The notes below the pieces were generated by a model, which was not told where the DNA came from, ran no database searches, and saw nothing but the letters and a program-made list of their open reading frames with translations. From a bacterium (GTDB lineage: Bacteria > Lernaellota > Lernaellaia > JACKCT01), in the NCBI GenBank assembly GCA_019912885.1, contig JAIOHV010000121.1:1-46121 (forward strand): 46,121 nucleotides of DNA, written 5' to 3'. Positions 7,311 to 16,118 of this stretch are shown here, piece by piece (the stretch's first letter is position 1; each line of letters begins with the position of its first letter). Made by a program: the position numbers and the translations under genes.

Positions 7311-8311
7311 GGGTCGCTCCGTTCGATGGCCTCGCGCAGTTCGTCGGCGCTCACCGTCGCGGTGCCGTGTTTCATGACGACAAGCCCGCCCGCGACGTTC
7401 GAGAGCACCATCGCCTCCTTCATCGACGCGCCGGACGCGAGCGCCGCCGCGTAGGTCGCGATGACGGTATCCCCGGCGCCGGTGACGTCGGCGATCTCGT
7501 CCGATCCGAAAATCGGGATCGGCGTCTCGTCGCCGTCTTGCTCGAAAAGCATCATCCCCTGCCGCCCTCGCGTGACCAGCACGCCGCGCGCGGCGGAGCC
7601 GAGCAGGAGTTTGCGTCCCGCCTCGCGCACCGCGTCAACGGAAACCATCGGGATTCCCGTCGCCGCCTCGGCCTCCGGCTCGTTGGGCGTCATCACCGAC
7701 ACGTCGCGAAACAGCGCGAGCTGATAACGCGAATCCACGAGCACCGGCACGATCTCGCTCTTGCCGATCTCGTTGATGGCGTGCACGAGATTTTCGCCGA
7801 TCATCCCATAACCGTAATCCGAGACGATGAGCGCGTCCACGCGGCGCGCCATGTCATCAAGCGACTGCAAAAGCCGCGCACGGGGCTCGCCGCCGATGTA
7901 TTCGCGTTCGCCGCGGTCGATGCGAAGGATCTGCTGAAACGTGGTGTGCAGGCTCGCGCCGGCGATGCGCTGCTTGGCCGTGGTGACGCGGTCGGGAACG
8001 GTGATGACGCCTGCGTGGTCGATGCCGCGATCGGAAAGCGACTTCACGAGTTCGCGGCCGGGAGGATCGTCGCCCACGGCGCCCACCACGGCCACCTGGG
8101 CGCCGAGCGCGCGCGCGTTGCCGGCCGCATTCGCCGCGCCGCCGGGCGACAGGCGCTCCTCGACGTAATCGAGAATCAGCACCGGCGCCTCGCGCGAAAC
8201 GCGGCGCGTCTGGCCGTAAACAAAGATATCCGCGACGAGGTCGCCGATGACGCCGATCTTCACGCGCGAAAATCCGTCGATGATCTCTCGCAAGCGCGCC
8301 TGGTCAGCCAT
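7289..8311 (-). CDS. hldA: D-glycero-beta-D-manno-heptose-7-phosphate kinase (HldE N-terminal domain type)
   Basis: The 340-aa PfkB-family sugar kinase has the N-terminal signature VKIGVIGDLVADIFVYG, the glycine pair region LSPGGAANAAGNARALG, and the catalytic DVTGAGDT motif with D281 as base. It phosphorylates heptose-7-phosphate at C1 for ADP-heptose synthesis. I start it at the ATG at 8311 (MADQARLREI), eight nt inside the end of gmhB; a longer frame reaching 8368 would add an unlikely basic extension. The order gmhB, hldA, rfaE2 gives three consecutive steps of the pathway. gmhA and hldD are not in the window. Confidence 0.92.
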   Translation of the reverse strand: MADQARLREIIDGFSRVKIGVIGDLVADIFVYGQTRRVSREAPVLILDYVEERLSPGGAANAAGNARALGAQVAVVGAVGDDPPGRELVKSLSDRGIDHAGVITVPDRVTTAKQRIAGASLHTTFQQILRIDRGEREYIGGEPRARLLQSLDDMARRVDALIVSDYGYGMIGENLVHAINEIGKSEIVPVLVDSRYQLALFRDVSVMTPNEPEAEAATGIPMVSVDAVREAGRKLLLGSAARGVLVTRGRQGMMLFEQDGDETPIPIFGSDEIADVTGAGDTVIATYAAALASGASMKEAMVLSNVAGGLVVMKHGTATVSADELREAIERSDPWHGLSH

Positions 8312-8888
8312 CGATCCCGAGCCTTTCGAAAACGTGGTCAACGACCTCATCCAGATTTTCGGCGACAAGGTCCGGCGGCCGCTTCCAGCCGGAGGAAAAC
8401 CACTCGACCTCGCCTCGTCCGTATCCCGTCAACACGAGTAGGCCCTCCCCGCCCATCGCAAACCCCAACTCCACGTCCGAATATTTGTCGCCGACCATGA
8501 ACGACCGTTTCGGATCCAGATTAAGATCGGCCGCCGCGCGCTCGATGAGTCCCGTTCGTGGCTTGCGGCAGCCGCAATCGACATCAAGCTCGGGCAGAAC
8601 CGCGCCGCGAAGGTGCGGGCAATAATACACGCCGTCGATCCGCGCGCCCTGCCCGGCAAGCTGCGCAACGAGCGCGGCGTTCACCTGCTCGATCAGATCG
8701 AGCGGAAAATACCCCCGCGCGGCGCCGGCCTGATTGGTCACCATCACCGCCGGCACGCCCGCGCGATTCAGCCGCGCGATCGCGCCGGCCACGCCGGGGA
8801 TCGCGCGGATGCGGCTGACGTGATTCACGTAGCCGACCTCCTCGGACAGGCAGCCGTCGCGGTCGAGAAACACCGCCGGCCGCGTCAC
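8304..8888 (-). CDS. gmhB: GmhB, D-glycero-beta-D-manno-heptose-1,7-bisphosphate 7-phosphatase
   Basis: This 194-aa HAD-superfamily phosphatase has the nucleophile motif DRDG (D9 and D11), the TNQAG motif, and the GmhB zinc cluster seen as YYCPHLRG and DCGCRKP. It then has RKPRTGL and MVGDKYSDVELG as the later HAD motifs. It removes the 7-phosphate from heptose bisphosphate between the two activities encoded next door. I start at GTG 8888, which overlaps the lpxK stop by 4 nt (GTGA) and places the DRDG motif at the usual distance from the N-terminus. The frame stays open to 9089, but that extension runs over lpxK and resembles no HAD sequence. Confidence 0.92.
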   Translation of the reverse strand: MTRPAVFLDRDGCLSEEVGYVNHVSRIRAIPGVAGAIARLNRAGVPAVMVTNQAGAARGYFPLDLIEQVNAALVAQLAGQGARIDGVYYCPHLRGAVLPELDVDCGCRKPRTGLIERAAADLNLDPKRSFMVGDKYSDVELGFAMGGEGLLVLTGYGRGEVEWFSSGWKRPPDLVAENLDEVVDHVFERLGIDG

Positions 8889-9976
8889 GAAACGCTCTTG
8901 ATGAGTTGGTCGATCGTCAATCGATCCTCGTCGGAAAACGCGGGTTGAACGCGCATGACAAGAAAGGGGGATTCGTCCGGCGGCGCCAGACGCCGCAATT
9001 TGACGGCGTCCTTTTCGGTCGTCACATGATACATAACGGCCTCCGACGCGGCAATCGAATCGGGCCTTTTCAGGTCCGCGTCGGTCCACGCGTGATGGTC
9101 CGGGCGCACGGTGCGGCGCACCACGCGAAGCCCCGCCGCTTCAAGCAGGCGAAAGAATTCTTCGGGAAACGCGGTGGCGGCTAATGCGTGGACGGGCTTG
9201 CCGATGACGTAATCGGTGTCGATCTCGAGGCCGTCCTTCAGTAGATAAAACGAAGCGATCTTGTAACGCCAGGAAATGACCGGGCCGGCAAAGCCGTGCG
9301 CGCGCGCGATCGCGGCGATATCCTCGATGGCCGTCGCGCCGTCCTTCACCAGGATCATCGCGCCGCGGGCCAGCGCGGACAAAGGTTCGCGCAGCGGGCC
9401 GATGGGCACGGTGCGATGATTCCCGAATCCCACATTGCCGTTGACGCACACGATATCGACCGCGCGGGAAAGCCCCAGATGCGAGAAGGCGTCGTCGCAC
9501 ACGGCGACGTCGGCCCCGAGCTTTTTCGCCGCGTGCGCGACGGCGTCCGCGCGCCGCGCGCCGATGACGACGGGGATACGCGGAACGCGCACCGCCATCA
9601 TGAACGGCTCGTCGCCGGCCTCCGCGGCCGTCAGCTTCAGCGATTTGCCGTCGCCGACCACGGCGACCGCGCCCTCCTTCGCGCCGCGATACCCGCGCGA
9701 GACGATCGCGGGGCGGCGGCCCATCTCGCGCAGGCGCTCGGCGACGTAATACGCAAGCGGCGTCTTGCCGGTGCCGCCGACGGTGATGTTGCCGACGCTG
9801 ATCGCGGGAATCGCCGGACGCACGCCGGCGAGAATTCCCGCGCGGTACGCCGCCGCACGCACGCGCATCGCCAGGGCGTACACGAACGACGCGGCGCGAA
9901 GAGGCCACAGCGCCGGCTGCCGCTCGATCTCGGCGGGGCGCTTGTAGAACAGTCGTTCGAAATCGCTTTGCTTCAT
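8885..9976 (-). CDS. lpxK: LpxK, tetraacyldisaccharide 4'-kinase
   Basis: The 363-aa inner-membrane kinase phosphorylates the lipid A disaccharide at the 4' position. An N-terminal hydrophobic/amphipathic helix (residues about 25-50) is followed by SVGNITVGGTGKTPLAYYVA (Walker A at 67-72), the LpxK block AIVSRGYRG, and VCDDAFSHLGL at the position of the DDGFQH catalytic motif. The last motif is altered: Ala and Ser replace the usual Gly and Gln, but both Asp and the His remain. It begins 11 nt after queA and overlaps gmhB by 4 nt. It belongs with kdsA and the heptose genes in lipid A-core assembly. Confidence 0.92.
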   Translation of the reverse strand: MKQSDFERLFYKRPAEIERQPALWPLRAASFVYALAMRVRAAAYRAGILAGVRPAIPAISVGNITVGGTGKTPLAYYVAERLREMGRRPAIVSRGYRGAKEGAVAVVGDGKSLKLTAAEAGDEPFMMAVRVPRIPVVIGARRADAVAHAAKKLGADVAVCDDAFSHLGLSRAVDIVCVNGNVGFGNHRTVPIGPLREPLSALARGAMILVKDGATAIEDIAAIARAHGFAGPVISWRYKIASFYLLKDGLEIDTDYVIGKPVHALAATAFPEEFFRLLEAAGLRVVRRTVRPDHHAWTDADLKRPDSIAASEAVMYHVTTEKDAVKLRRLAPPDESPFLVMRVQPAFSDEDRLTIDQLIKSVS

Positions 9977-9987
9977 CGCCCGCGCCG

Positions 9988-11028
9988 TCAGGAAATCAGC
10001 ATGGCGTCGCCATAGCTGTAAAATCGATAGCCTTCGCGAATCGCCTCGTCGTACAGCGACAACACGGCCTCGCGCCCCATGAAGGCGGCGACGAGCATCA
10101 GCAGCGTCGAGCGTGGCAGATGGAAGTTCGTCATCAACTTATCGACGACGCGAAACTCGCTCCCCGGTTTCAGGAAGATCGACGTGCGGGCGTCGCCGAC
10201 GGCGAGCGTCTCGCCGTCCCATGCCGCTTCGAGCGCGCGGCAGACGGTCGTGCCGACGGCGAGCACCGGCCGCCTCTCGCGGCGCGCCGCCGCGACGAGC
10301 GCGGCAAGCTCCTCGCTGATACAAAACGCCTCCTCGTGGATGCGGTGTTCGTCGATCGTCTCCGTGCGCACCGGCAGAAAGGTTCCCAGGCCGACGTGCA
10401 GCGTAAGGTAGCCGATCTGGGCGCCCTTATCGCGAAGCGCGTCGATCAACTCCGGCGTGAAATGCAGGCCCGCCGTGGGCGCCGCCGCCGCGCCGATTCG
10501 CCGCGCGTACACCGTCTGGTAACGCTCGCGGTCGTGCGCGTTGTCCGGGTTGTCGTCCGCGTCGCGCCTGATGTACGGCGGAAGCGGCATCACGCCGATC
10601 TCGTCGATACGCGCCTCCACGTCCCCGGGCGCATCGATGCGCACCACAAACTCGGCCCCGCCCCGATCGACGACCGTCGCGGTCACGTCCGGCGCGAGAC
10701 GAAGGATCTCGCCAAGGCGAAATCCCCGGCGCGCCCGCCCGATGGCGCGAAACGTCGCCGGAGATTCGCCGACGCGCTCGGTGAGGAGCAGCTCGACATG
10801 ACCGCCGGTCGGTCTTTTTCCGAAAAGTCGCGCGGCGCGCACGCGGGTGTCGTTGAAAACCACGAGCGTGCCCGGCGCGACAAACGAAGGCAGATCGCGC
10901 ACGTGCGCGTGCGTCGTCCGGTTTTGCGCCCGGTCAAAAACCAATAGACGCGCGGCGTCGCGCGGCTCGGCGGGCTGCTGCGCGATGCGTTCCGGCGGCA
11001 GCTCGTAATCGAAATCGGCGGTGTTCAT
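9988..11028 (-). CDS. queA: QueA, S-adenosylmethionine:tRNA ribosyltransferase-isomerase
   Basis: The 346-aa enzyme transfers and isomerises the ribosyl group of SAM onto 7-aminomethyl-7-deazaguanine in tRNA, giving epoxyqueuosine. Diagnostic stretches are DFDYELPPERIAQQPAEPRD at the N-terminus, VVFNDTRVRAARLFGKRPTG, AAAPTAGLHFTPELID, LHVGLGTFLPVR, and the C-terminal LMTNFHLPRSTLLMLVAAF. Length is normal. It is embedded between the slipin and lpxK rather than with tgt/yajC as in many genomes; queD is 6 kb away. Confidence 0.95.
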   Translation of the reverse strand: MNTADFDYELPPERIAQQPAEPRDAARLLVFDRAQNRTTHAHVRDLPSFVAPGTLVVFNDTRVRAARLFGKRPTGGHVELLLTERVGESPATFRAIGRARRGFRLGEILRLAPDVTATVVDRGGAEFVVRIDAPGDVEARIDEIGVMPLPPYIRRDADDNPDNAHDRERYQTVYARRIGAAAAPTAGLHFTPELIDALRDKGAQIGYLTLHVGLGTFLPVRTETIDEHRIHEEAFCISEELAALVAAARRERRPVLAVGTTVCRALEAAWDGETLAVGDARTSIFLKPGSEFRVVDKLMTNFHLPRSTLLMLVAAFMGREAVLSLYDEAIREGYRFYSYGDAMLIS

Positions 11029-11055
11029 GCGATCGGACAGGACCGCCTGGCGCCG

Positions 11056-11814
11056 TTAGCGCGCGCCGTCCTTGATGAATCCCCGAAAGATGTCGATGGG
11101 AATCGGAAAGAGCGTCGTCGAATTGTTCTCGGTCGCGATCTCGACGAGCGTCTGCAAATAGCGAAGCTGCAACGCCGCCGGCTGCTCCCCGATGATCTTC
11201 GCCGCGTCCGCGAGGCGCTGCGAAGCCTGGAACTCGCCTTCCGCGGCGATGATCTTCGCCCGCCTCTCGCGTTCGGCCTCCGCCTGGCGGGCCATGGCGC
11301 GCTGCATCTCGGTCGGCAGGTCGATGTGCTTAACCTCAACCGCCGTGACCTTCACGCCCCACGGGTCCGTGCGTTCGTCGATGATGTGTTGCAGGCGTTG
11401 GTTGATCTTTTCGCGATCCGACAGCAGGTCGTCAAGCTCCACCTCGCCGAGCACGCTGCGGAGCGTCGTCTGCGCGAGCTGGCTCGATGCGTAGATGTAG
11501 TTCTCCACCTCGAGCACGGCCTTTAGCGGATCCATCACGCGAAAATAGAAGACCGCGTTGACCTTCACCGTCACGTTGTCGCGCGTGATGACGTCCTGGG
11601 GAGGAATGTCGACGACCACGACGCGCGTGCTGACCTTCAACATCTTGTCGATGCCGGGAATGATCCACTTGAATCCCGCGCCCTTCAGCGGCGTGACGCG
11701 GCCGAGGCGAAAGACCACGCCGCGCTCGTATTCGTTGATGATGCGAATGCCCGAAAAGAAATAGACGAGCGCGAACATGAAAAACAGGCCGACGCCCCCA
11801 AACATCTCCAGCAT
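11056..11814 (-). CDS. slipin / stomatin-like SPFH membrane protein
   Basis: The 252-aa protein has an N-terminal hydrophobic hairpin ([20 protein letters not shown]) followed by an SPFH domain starting [15 protein letters not shown] and containing [20 protein letters not shown]. An Ala/Glu-rich helix ([20 protein letters not shown]) follows. This is the bacterial slipin class that pairs with long NfeD proteases. Archaeal homologues are cut near the C-terminus by the NfeD protease, and the pair is thought to organise membrane microdomains. It lies 24 nt after nfeD in the same operon, which supports that pairing rather than a role with FtsH. Confidence 0.9.
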   Translation of the reverse strand: MLEMFGGVGLFFMFALVYFFSGIRIINEYERGVVFRLGRVTPLKGAGFKWIIPGIDKMLKVSTRVVVVDIPPQDVITRDNVTVKVNAVFYFRVMDPLKAVLEVENYIYASSQLAQTTLRSVLGEVELDDLLSDREKINQRLQHIIDERTDPWGVKVTAVEVKHIDLPTEMQRAMARQAEAERERRAKIIAAEGEFQASQRLADAAKIIGEQPAALQLRYLQTLVEIATENNSTTLFPIPIDIFRGFIKDGAR

Positions 11815-11838
11815 GACAACCCCCTTTTGCCGGCGCGA

Positions 11839-13236
11839 TTACGCCGGCGTAACTTCGATATGAGCGCCCTTCACCGCGACCACGCGAACGATGGCGCCGG
11901 CCTCGACGGGGACGGCGCTTTTCGCGTGCCAGAATTCGCCGGCAAGCTTCACCTGTCCGCCCGCCAACGGGTCGATCGCCGTCGTCACGACACCCGTCGT
12001 CCCGACGATCGACTCCGCGCCCGTTTGCGGACGCCGCCGATGCACGCGCACGACCATCCACGTGATGAGCCCGACCGCCAGCGCAAACCCGACGGTGACC
12101 GGAAGGACAATGGCCGGCGATACGGAAAACGAATAATCGGGATCCACGACTTTCTCCGGGACATCAAACAGGAAAAGCGAACCCAGGGCCAGCGAAATCG
12201 CGCCGCCGAGCGTCAGCAATCCGTAACTCGTGACCTGCACCTCTGCGATGAAAAGCGCAAGCCCGACGACAATGAGGATGACGCCGACGACGTTGATCGG
12301 CAAGATCTGCGTGCTCATGAGGAAAAGCAGGAAACACACCGCGCCGATCACGCCCGGAAAAATCAGCCCCGGGTGTGAAAATTCGGCGTAGATCCCCAGG
12401 AATCCGATCATCATGAAGATGTAGGCCAGGTTTGGATCCGCAAGGCGCATGATGAGCCGATGTTTGAGCCCGGGCGGGCGCCGCATAACGAGTGCGCCTT
12501 TTGTCGCGAGCGTCTTTTCGATACCGCCGCCGAGCGTCACCGTGCGGCCGTCGGCCTTTGCCAGAACGTCGTCGAGATTCGTGGCGACAAAGTCGATGAC
12601 CTTCTTTTCGAGCGCGTCGGTGGCGGTCACGGACACGCTGTCGCGCACGGCCTTGACCGCCCATTCGCGATTCCGTCCGCGTTGCTCGGCGATGCCCTCG
12701 ACCCACGCGACCGTGTCATTTGTGATCTTCTTGTTCATCTCCTCGCCGATTTCCTGGCCGCCGCCGGCGACCGGATGCGCGGCGCCGATATTCGTCCCCG
12801 GCGCCATTGCGGCGATATGCGAGGCAAGCGTGATCATCACACCCGCGCTGCCCGCGCGAGCCCCCGGCGGCGTGACATAAACGATGACCGGCACGGGCGA
12901 GGCGAGGAATTCCTTGACGATGTCGCGCGTCGAATCGACAAGTCCGCCCGGCGTGTCGAGTTCGATGACAAGCGCCTCGCTGCGCCTGGCTTCGGCCTCG
13001 ATGATCGCGGCGCGCAGATAATCCGAGCTGCCCGGGTTGATCGTCATGTTCTCGATCGAAACCACAAGAACGCTGCGCTCGCCCGCGGCAACGGGAGCTT
13101 CGGCGTTTTCGGAAGGTTGCGCCGCCGCGGGCGAAAGCATCGCACCGGTAAGTGCGGCCGCAAGAACGAACGCCGTCGCGAACGCGAGCGGCGCAAGCGC
13201 GCGCGACACGCGGCCCCGGCGCGTCGCCCGTTTCAT
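11839..13236 (-). CDS. nfeD: long-form NfeD membrane serine protease
   Basis: The 465-aa protein has a signal peptide, a ClpP-like periplasmic protease domain (residues about 55-245), a multi-pass membrane region (about 255-370) and a C-terminal OB-fold NfeD domain (about 390-465). Protease motifs are [18 protein letters not shown] and [20 protein letters not shown], with the catalytic Ser in AGSAG; a Lys in the following helix completes the Ser-Lys dyad of the family. The ATG at 13236 overlaps the stop of the upstream glycosylase by 4 nt; the longer open frame to 13302 lacks a ribosome site. Its partner slipin follows immediately. Confidence 0.92.
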   Translation of the reverse strand: MKRATRRGRVSRALAPLAFATAFVLAAALTGAMLSPAAAQPSENAEAPVAAGERSVLVVSIENMTINPGSSDYLRAAIIEAEARRSEALVIELDTPGGLVDSTRDIVKEFLASPVPVIVYVTPPGARAGSAGVMITLASHIAAMAPGTNIGAAHPVAGGGQEIGEEMNKKITNDTVAWVEGIAEQRGRNREWAVKAVRDSVSVTATDALEKKVIDFVATNLDDVLAKADGRTVTLGGGIEKTLATKGALVMRRPPGLKHRLIMRLADPNLAYIFMMIGFLGIYAEFSHPGLIFPGVIGAVCFLLFLMSTQILPINVVGVILIVVGLALFIAEVQVTSYGLLTLGGAISLALGSLFLFDVPEKVVDPDYSFSVSPAIVLPVTVGFALAVGLITWMVVRVHRRRPQTGAESIVGTTGVVTTAIDPLAGGQVKLAGEFWHAKSAVPVEAGAIVRVVAVKGAHIEVTPA

Positions 13237-14135
13237 GGTTGAGCCTTTTTTTCGGGCCGCTTCCAGCCGAGATGATCCATGATGATCTGAAGGTCTTCCC
13301 ATGCCTGCCCCTTGTACTGCGGACTGCGCAGCAGATACGAGGGATGAAAGGTCGGCATCACGGGAATGCCGTCGAGGTCATGAAACCGGCCGCGCATCTT
13401 CGAGATGCCCTGCATCGTGTCGAGCAAAAGCCGCGTCGCGGGATTGCCGAGCGTACAGATGACCTTGGGCCGGATCGCGCGAATCTGCGCGCGCAGAAAC
13501 GGCGAGCAGGCCGCGATCTCGTCCGGCTCGGGCTCGCGATTTTTCGGCGGGCGGCATTTGACGACATTCGCGATGTAAACGTCCTTTCGCGTCACGCCCA
13601 TCGCTTCAATCATCTTTGTCAGAAGCTGCCCCGCGCGGCCGACGAAGGGCTCGCCCTGTTCGTCCTCGTCCGCGCCCGGGCCCTCGCCGACGAACATCAA
13701 ATCCGCGTTCGGGTTGCCGACGCCGAACACGATGTTCTTGCGCGTCGGCGCCAATTTGCAACGCACGCATTCGCCGAGCACTGCGCGCACGTCGTCGAGC
13801 GTGCGCGCCGCGCCAAGCGCCCGGCCTGTGTCATCCGGCGAAAGGCCGCTCATGTCGGTTCCGTACTCCTTCGCGATTTCCGCGAAACTACCGTCGCCCG
13901 CCGCGCGTTCGGCTTGCGTCGCCCCGATGACGATTTCCTCCCGCGCCCGCGGCATGTTCACGGCCGGCGCCGCCTTGGCCTCGTTGGATTCGGCATCGAT
14001 GTCCTCGCCCGGAGGCGGACGGCGGCCGTGCGCGATCTCGATCGCTTCTTCGGAACACGCCATCGTGCGCCGCTGCCGGCGAAGGAACGCAAGCGTGCGG
14101 TCGATCTCGCTCAGGATGTCGGCCGCGTCGCTCAT
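13233..14135 (-). CDS. family 4 (Fe-S) uracil-DNA glycosylase
   Basis: The 300-aa enzyme removes uracil from DNA. The conserved core includes [40 protein letters not shown] (residues 150-169) and HPSYLLR (264-270). Four Cys that can bind the 4Fe-4S cluster are C123, C126, C194 and C210 (ECVRC, KCRPP, ACSPF). The first 110 residues are an extension, partly acidic, that is absent from the shortest homologues; it may hold a protein-interaction site. The ATG overlaps the coaBC stop by 4 nt. Confidence 0.92.
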   Translation of the reverse strand: MSDAADILSEIDRTLAFLRRQRRTMACSEEAIEIAHGRRPPPGEDIDAESNEAKAAPAVNMPRAREEIVIGATQAERAAGDGSFAEIAKEYGTDMSGLSPDDTGRALGAARTLDDVRAVLGECVRCKLAPTRKNIVFGVGNPNADLMFVGEGPGADEDEQGEPFVGRAGQLLTKMIEAMGVTRKDVYIANVVKCRPPKNREPEPDEIAACSPFLRAQIRAIRPKVICTLGNPATRLLLDTMQGISKMRGRFHDLDGIPVMPTFHPSYLLRSPQYKGQAWEDLQIIMDHLGWKRPEKKAQP

Positions 14136-15346
14136 GCGCCGCCCGGCGTTCCCAAAAGACGCGTTTTGAATACGTGTTCAAGAATTTGCCGCGCGACGTC
14201 GCGCTTTGGCGCGCGCGCGATCGATCGGTCATCGCCGTCACGGCCGAGGATCATCACCTCATTTTGCCCGGAATCGAATCCGATCGCCGCGTCGCCGACA
14301 TCGTTGACGACGATGAAATCGAGCCCCTTGTCGGCGAGTTTCTTGCGCGCGCGCCCGGCCGCGCCCTTGCCCGCTTCCGCCGCGAACCCGACCACGAGGC
14401 GATCGCCCTTTTCGCGCGCGAGCGTGGCGACGATGTCGTCGTTCGGCGCAAGCGCGATCGCGTCGCCCAGTTCCGCCTTGGCGATCTTGCCGGCGGCGGG
14501 ATTCGCCGGGCGCACATCCGCGACCGCCGCGCACATGATGAGCGCATTCGCGGCGGCGAAAGCCTCGCGCGTCGCGGTCATCATTTCGGCGGCGGTACGC
14601 ACGCGCACCGTGGCGACACCGGGCGGATCGGCAAGCGCGGTCGGCCCGGAGACAAGCGTAACGGCGGCGCCCATATCGCGCGCGGCCTCGGCAAGCGCGT
14701 AGCCCATCTTGCCGCTCGATCGATTCGTAATCATGCGCGCCGCGTCGATGGGCTCGTGCGTCGGCCCGGCGGTCACCACGACGGCCATCCCCGAAAGCGG
14801 CCCGCCGGCAAGGCGACGCTCGATCGCGGCGACGATGTCCGCGGGCTCGGCGAGCCGCCCGATGCCCTCGGTGCGGCAGGCCAGATCGCCCGCACGCGGA
14901 TCGACGAATTCCACGCCGCGCGCCGCGAGCGTCTGGATGTTGGCCTGCGTCGCGGGGTGCGCCCACATCCGGTCGTTCATCGCGGGACAGACGAGGATGG
15001 GCGCGCTCGTCGCCAGCAGCACGGTTGTCAGCGGATCGTCGGCGAGACCCGCGGCCATCTTCGCGATGACGTTCGCCGTCGCGGGCGCGATGACGGCGAT
15101 GTCCGCGCGGCGCGCGACGGCGATGTGGCCGATCTCGGATTCCTCGATGAGGCTGAACATGTCCGTCAGCACGGGGCGCTGCGACAGGGTTTGCATGGTC
15201 AGCGGCGTGATGAATTCGCGCGCGGATCGGGTCATGACGACGTCGACTCGCGCGCCCGCGCGAACCAGCAGGCGCACAATCTCCGCGGACTTGTAAGCGG
15301 CGATTCCGCCGGTGACGCCGAGAAGGATGGTCTTGCCGGTAAGCAC
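14132..15346 (-). CDS. coaBC: CoaBC, phosphopantothenoylcysteine decarboxylase / phosphopantothenate-cysteine ligase
   Basis: The 404-aa bifunctional enzyme carries out two consecutive steps of coenzyme A synthesis. The N-terminal flavoprotein decarboxylase begins [17 protein letters not shown] and holds the active-site His (H74 in SEIGHIAVA), the PAMNDRMW motif (121-128) and the catalytic Cys C157 in [10 protein letters not shown]. The C-terminal ligase starts near residue 187 with [13 protein letters not shown] and contains [17 protein letters not shown] and later VVGFAAE. It begins with GTG five nt after the stop of the upstream MBL gene. No frameshift is seen. Confidence 0.95.
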   Translation of the reverse strand: MLTGKTILLGVTGGIAAYKSAEIVRLLVRAGARVDVVMTRSAREFITPLTMQTLSQRPVLTDMFSLIEESEIGHIAVARRADIAVIAPATANVIAKMAAGLADDPLTTVLLATSAPILVCPAMNDRMWAHPATQANIQTLAARGVEFVDPRAGDLACRTEGIGRLAEPADIVAAIERRLAGGPLSGMAVVVTAGPTHEPIDAARMITNRSSGKMGYALAEAARDMGAAVTLVSGPTALADPPGVATVRVRTAAEMMTATREAFAAANALIMCAAVADVRPANPAAGKIAKAELGDAIALAPNDDIVATLAREKGDRLVVGFAAEAGKGAAGRARKKLADKGLDFIVVNDVGDAAIGFDSGQNEVMILGRDGDDRSIARAPKRDVARQILEHVFKTRLLGTPGGA

Positions 15347-15351
15347 GTCGG

Positions 15352-15969
15352 TCAGAAAAACGGGTTGAACCGTTTTTCGCGCCCGATGGTGGTGGCGGGG
15401 CCGTGTCCGGGCAGCACGACGGTATCGTCCGGAAGGACGAACAGCTTGGTGCGCACATCCTCGAGAAGGTGTTCCACGTTGCCTCCGTCAAGGTCGGTGC
15501 GCCCGATGGAGCCCGCGAAAAGGATGTCGCCGACGATGGCGACCTTCTGCTTGTCGAAGATGATGCCAAGCGCGCACGGGCTGTGCCCGCGAAGCTCCAC
15601 GCACCGCCCGGTCAGCCCGCCGATCGCGATGGTATCGCCCTCCTTCAGCAGTTTGTCGGGCATGGGGGGCGGCGCGATGCCGCCCGCCGCCGCCTGGGAG
15701 GCGTAGCTGGCCAGGCCCGGCACCTCTTTTTCGTGCACGACGAAGGGCGCGCCGGTCGCGGCCTTCATGTCCGCATTGCCGCCGATGTGGTCCCAGTGCG
15801 TGTGCGTATTGACGATGAGGCGGCAGGTCAGGCCGTTTACCGCCAGCAGCGCGAGAATATCCTCGGCGTCGCCGCCCGGGTCAAAGACGGCCGCGTCGCC
15901 GGTCGATTCATCGCCGACGATATAGCAGTTCACGCCCAGAGGACCGGTTGGAAGGCTCTTCAAAATCAT
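15352..15969 (-). CDS. metallo-beta-lactamase-fold hydrolase (glyoxalase II-like)
   Basis: The 205-aa protein has the metal-binding motif THTHWDHIGG (H56, H58, D60, H61), a later GHSPCALG His, the bridging Asp in VGDILFAGSIGRTDL and LPGHGPATTIG near the C-terminus. This pattern is that of the small glyoxalase II-like or YcbL-type thioesterases, which hydrolyse thioesters such as lactoylglutathione. Without the C-terminal glutathione domain the substrate is uncertain. I start at the ATG at 15969, with GGGGA just upstream, rather than at 15999. It is the promoter-proximal gene of the 13-gene operon. Confidence 0.88.
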   Translation of the reverse strand: MILKSLPTGPLGVNCYIVGDESTGDAAVFDPGGDAEDILALLAVNGLTCRLIVNTHTHWDHIGGNADMKAATGAPFVVHEKEVPGLASYASQAAAGGIAPPPMPDKLLKEGDTIAIGGLTGRCVELRGHSPCALGIIFDKQKVAIVGDILFAGSIGRTDLDGGNVEHLLEDVRTKLFVLPDDTVVLPGHGPATTIGREKRFNPFF

Positions 15970-16010
15970 GCAAATCCCCGCGCCCGACGGCGCCCCCATT
16001 CCCTGTCGAA

Positions 16011-16039
16011 TGTTTATCGGATGGGGGGTACCCGGTCAA
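16011..16039 (-). promoter_or_regulatory. candidate promoter of the 13-gene LPS/CoA operon
   Basis: On the minus strand TTGACC (16039-16034, five of six) precedes TAAACA (16016-16011, three of six) with a 17-nt spacer. Transcription would start near 16004, about 35 nt before the ATG at 15969. The -10 match is modest. A small inverted repeat GGAGC...GCTCC (16040-16059) abuts it and lies between the two divergent promoters. Confidence 0.45.
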
Positions 16040-16078
16040 GGAGCGATCGAAAAAGCTCCGGAAAATCGAAGGCTTTTC

Positions 16079-16106
16079 TTGACAGGTGGGGGTGGGGGAC
16101 CATACT
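16079..16106 (+). promoter_or_regulatory. candidate promoter of the Ser/Thr kinase gene
   Basis: A perfect TTGACA (16079-16084) is followed by a 16-nt G-rich spacer and CATACT (16101-16106, four of six). The start point would be near 16113, only about six bases before the ATG at 16119, so the message may be leaderless or nearly so. Confidence 0.5.
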
Positions 16107-16118
16107 TGTTCGTTGGTC

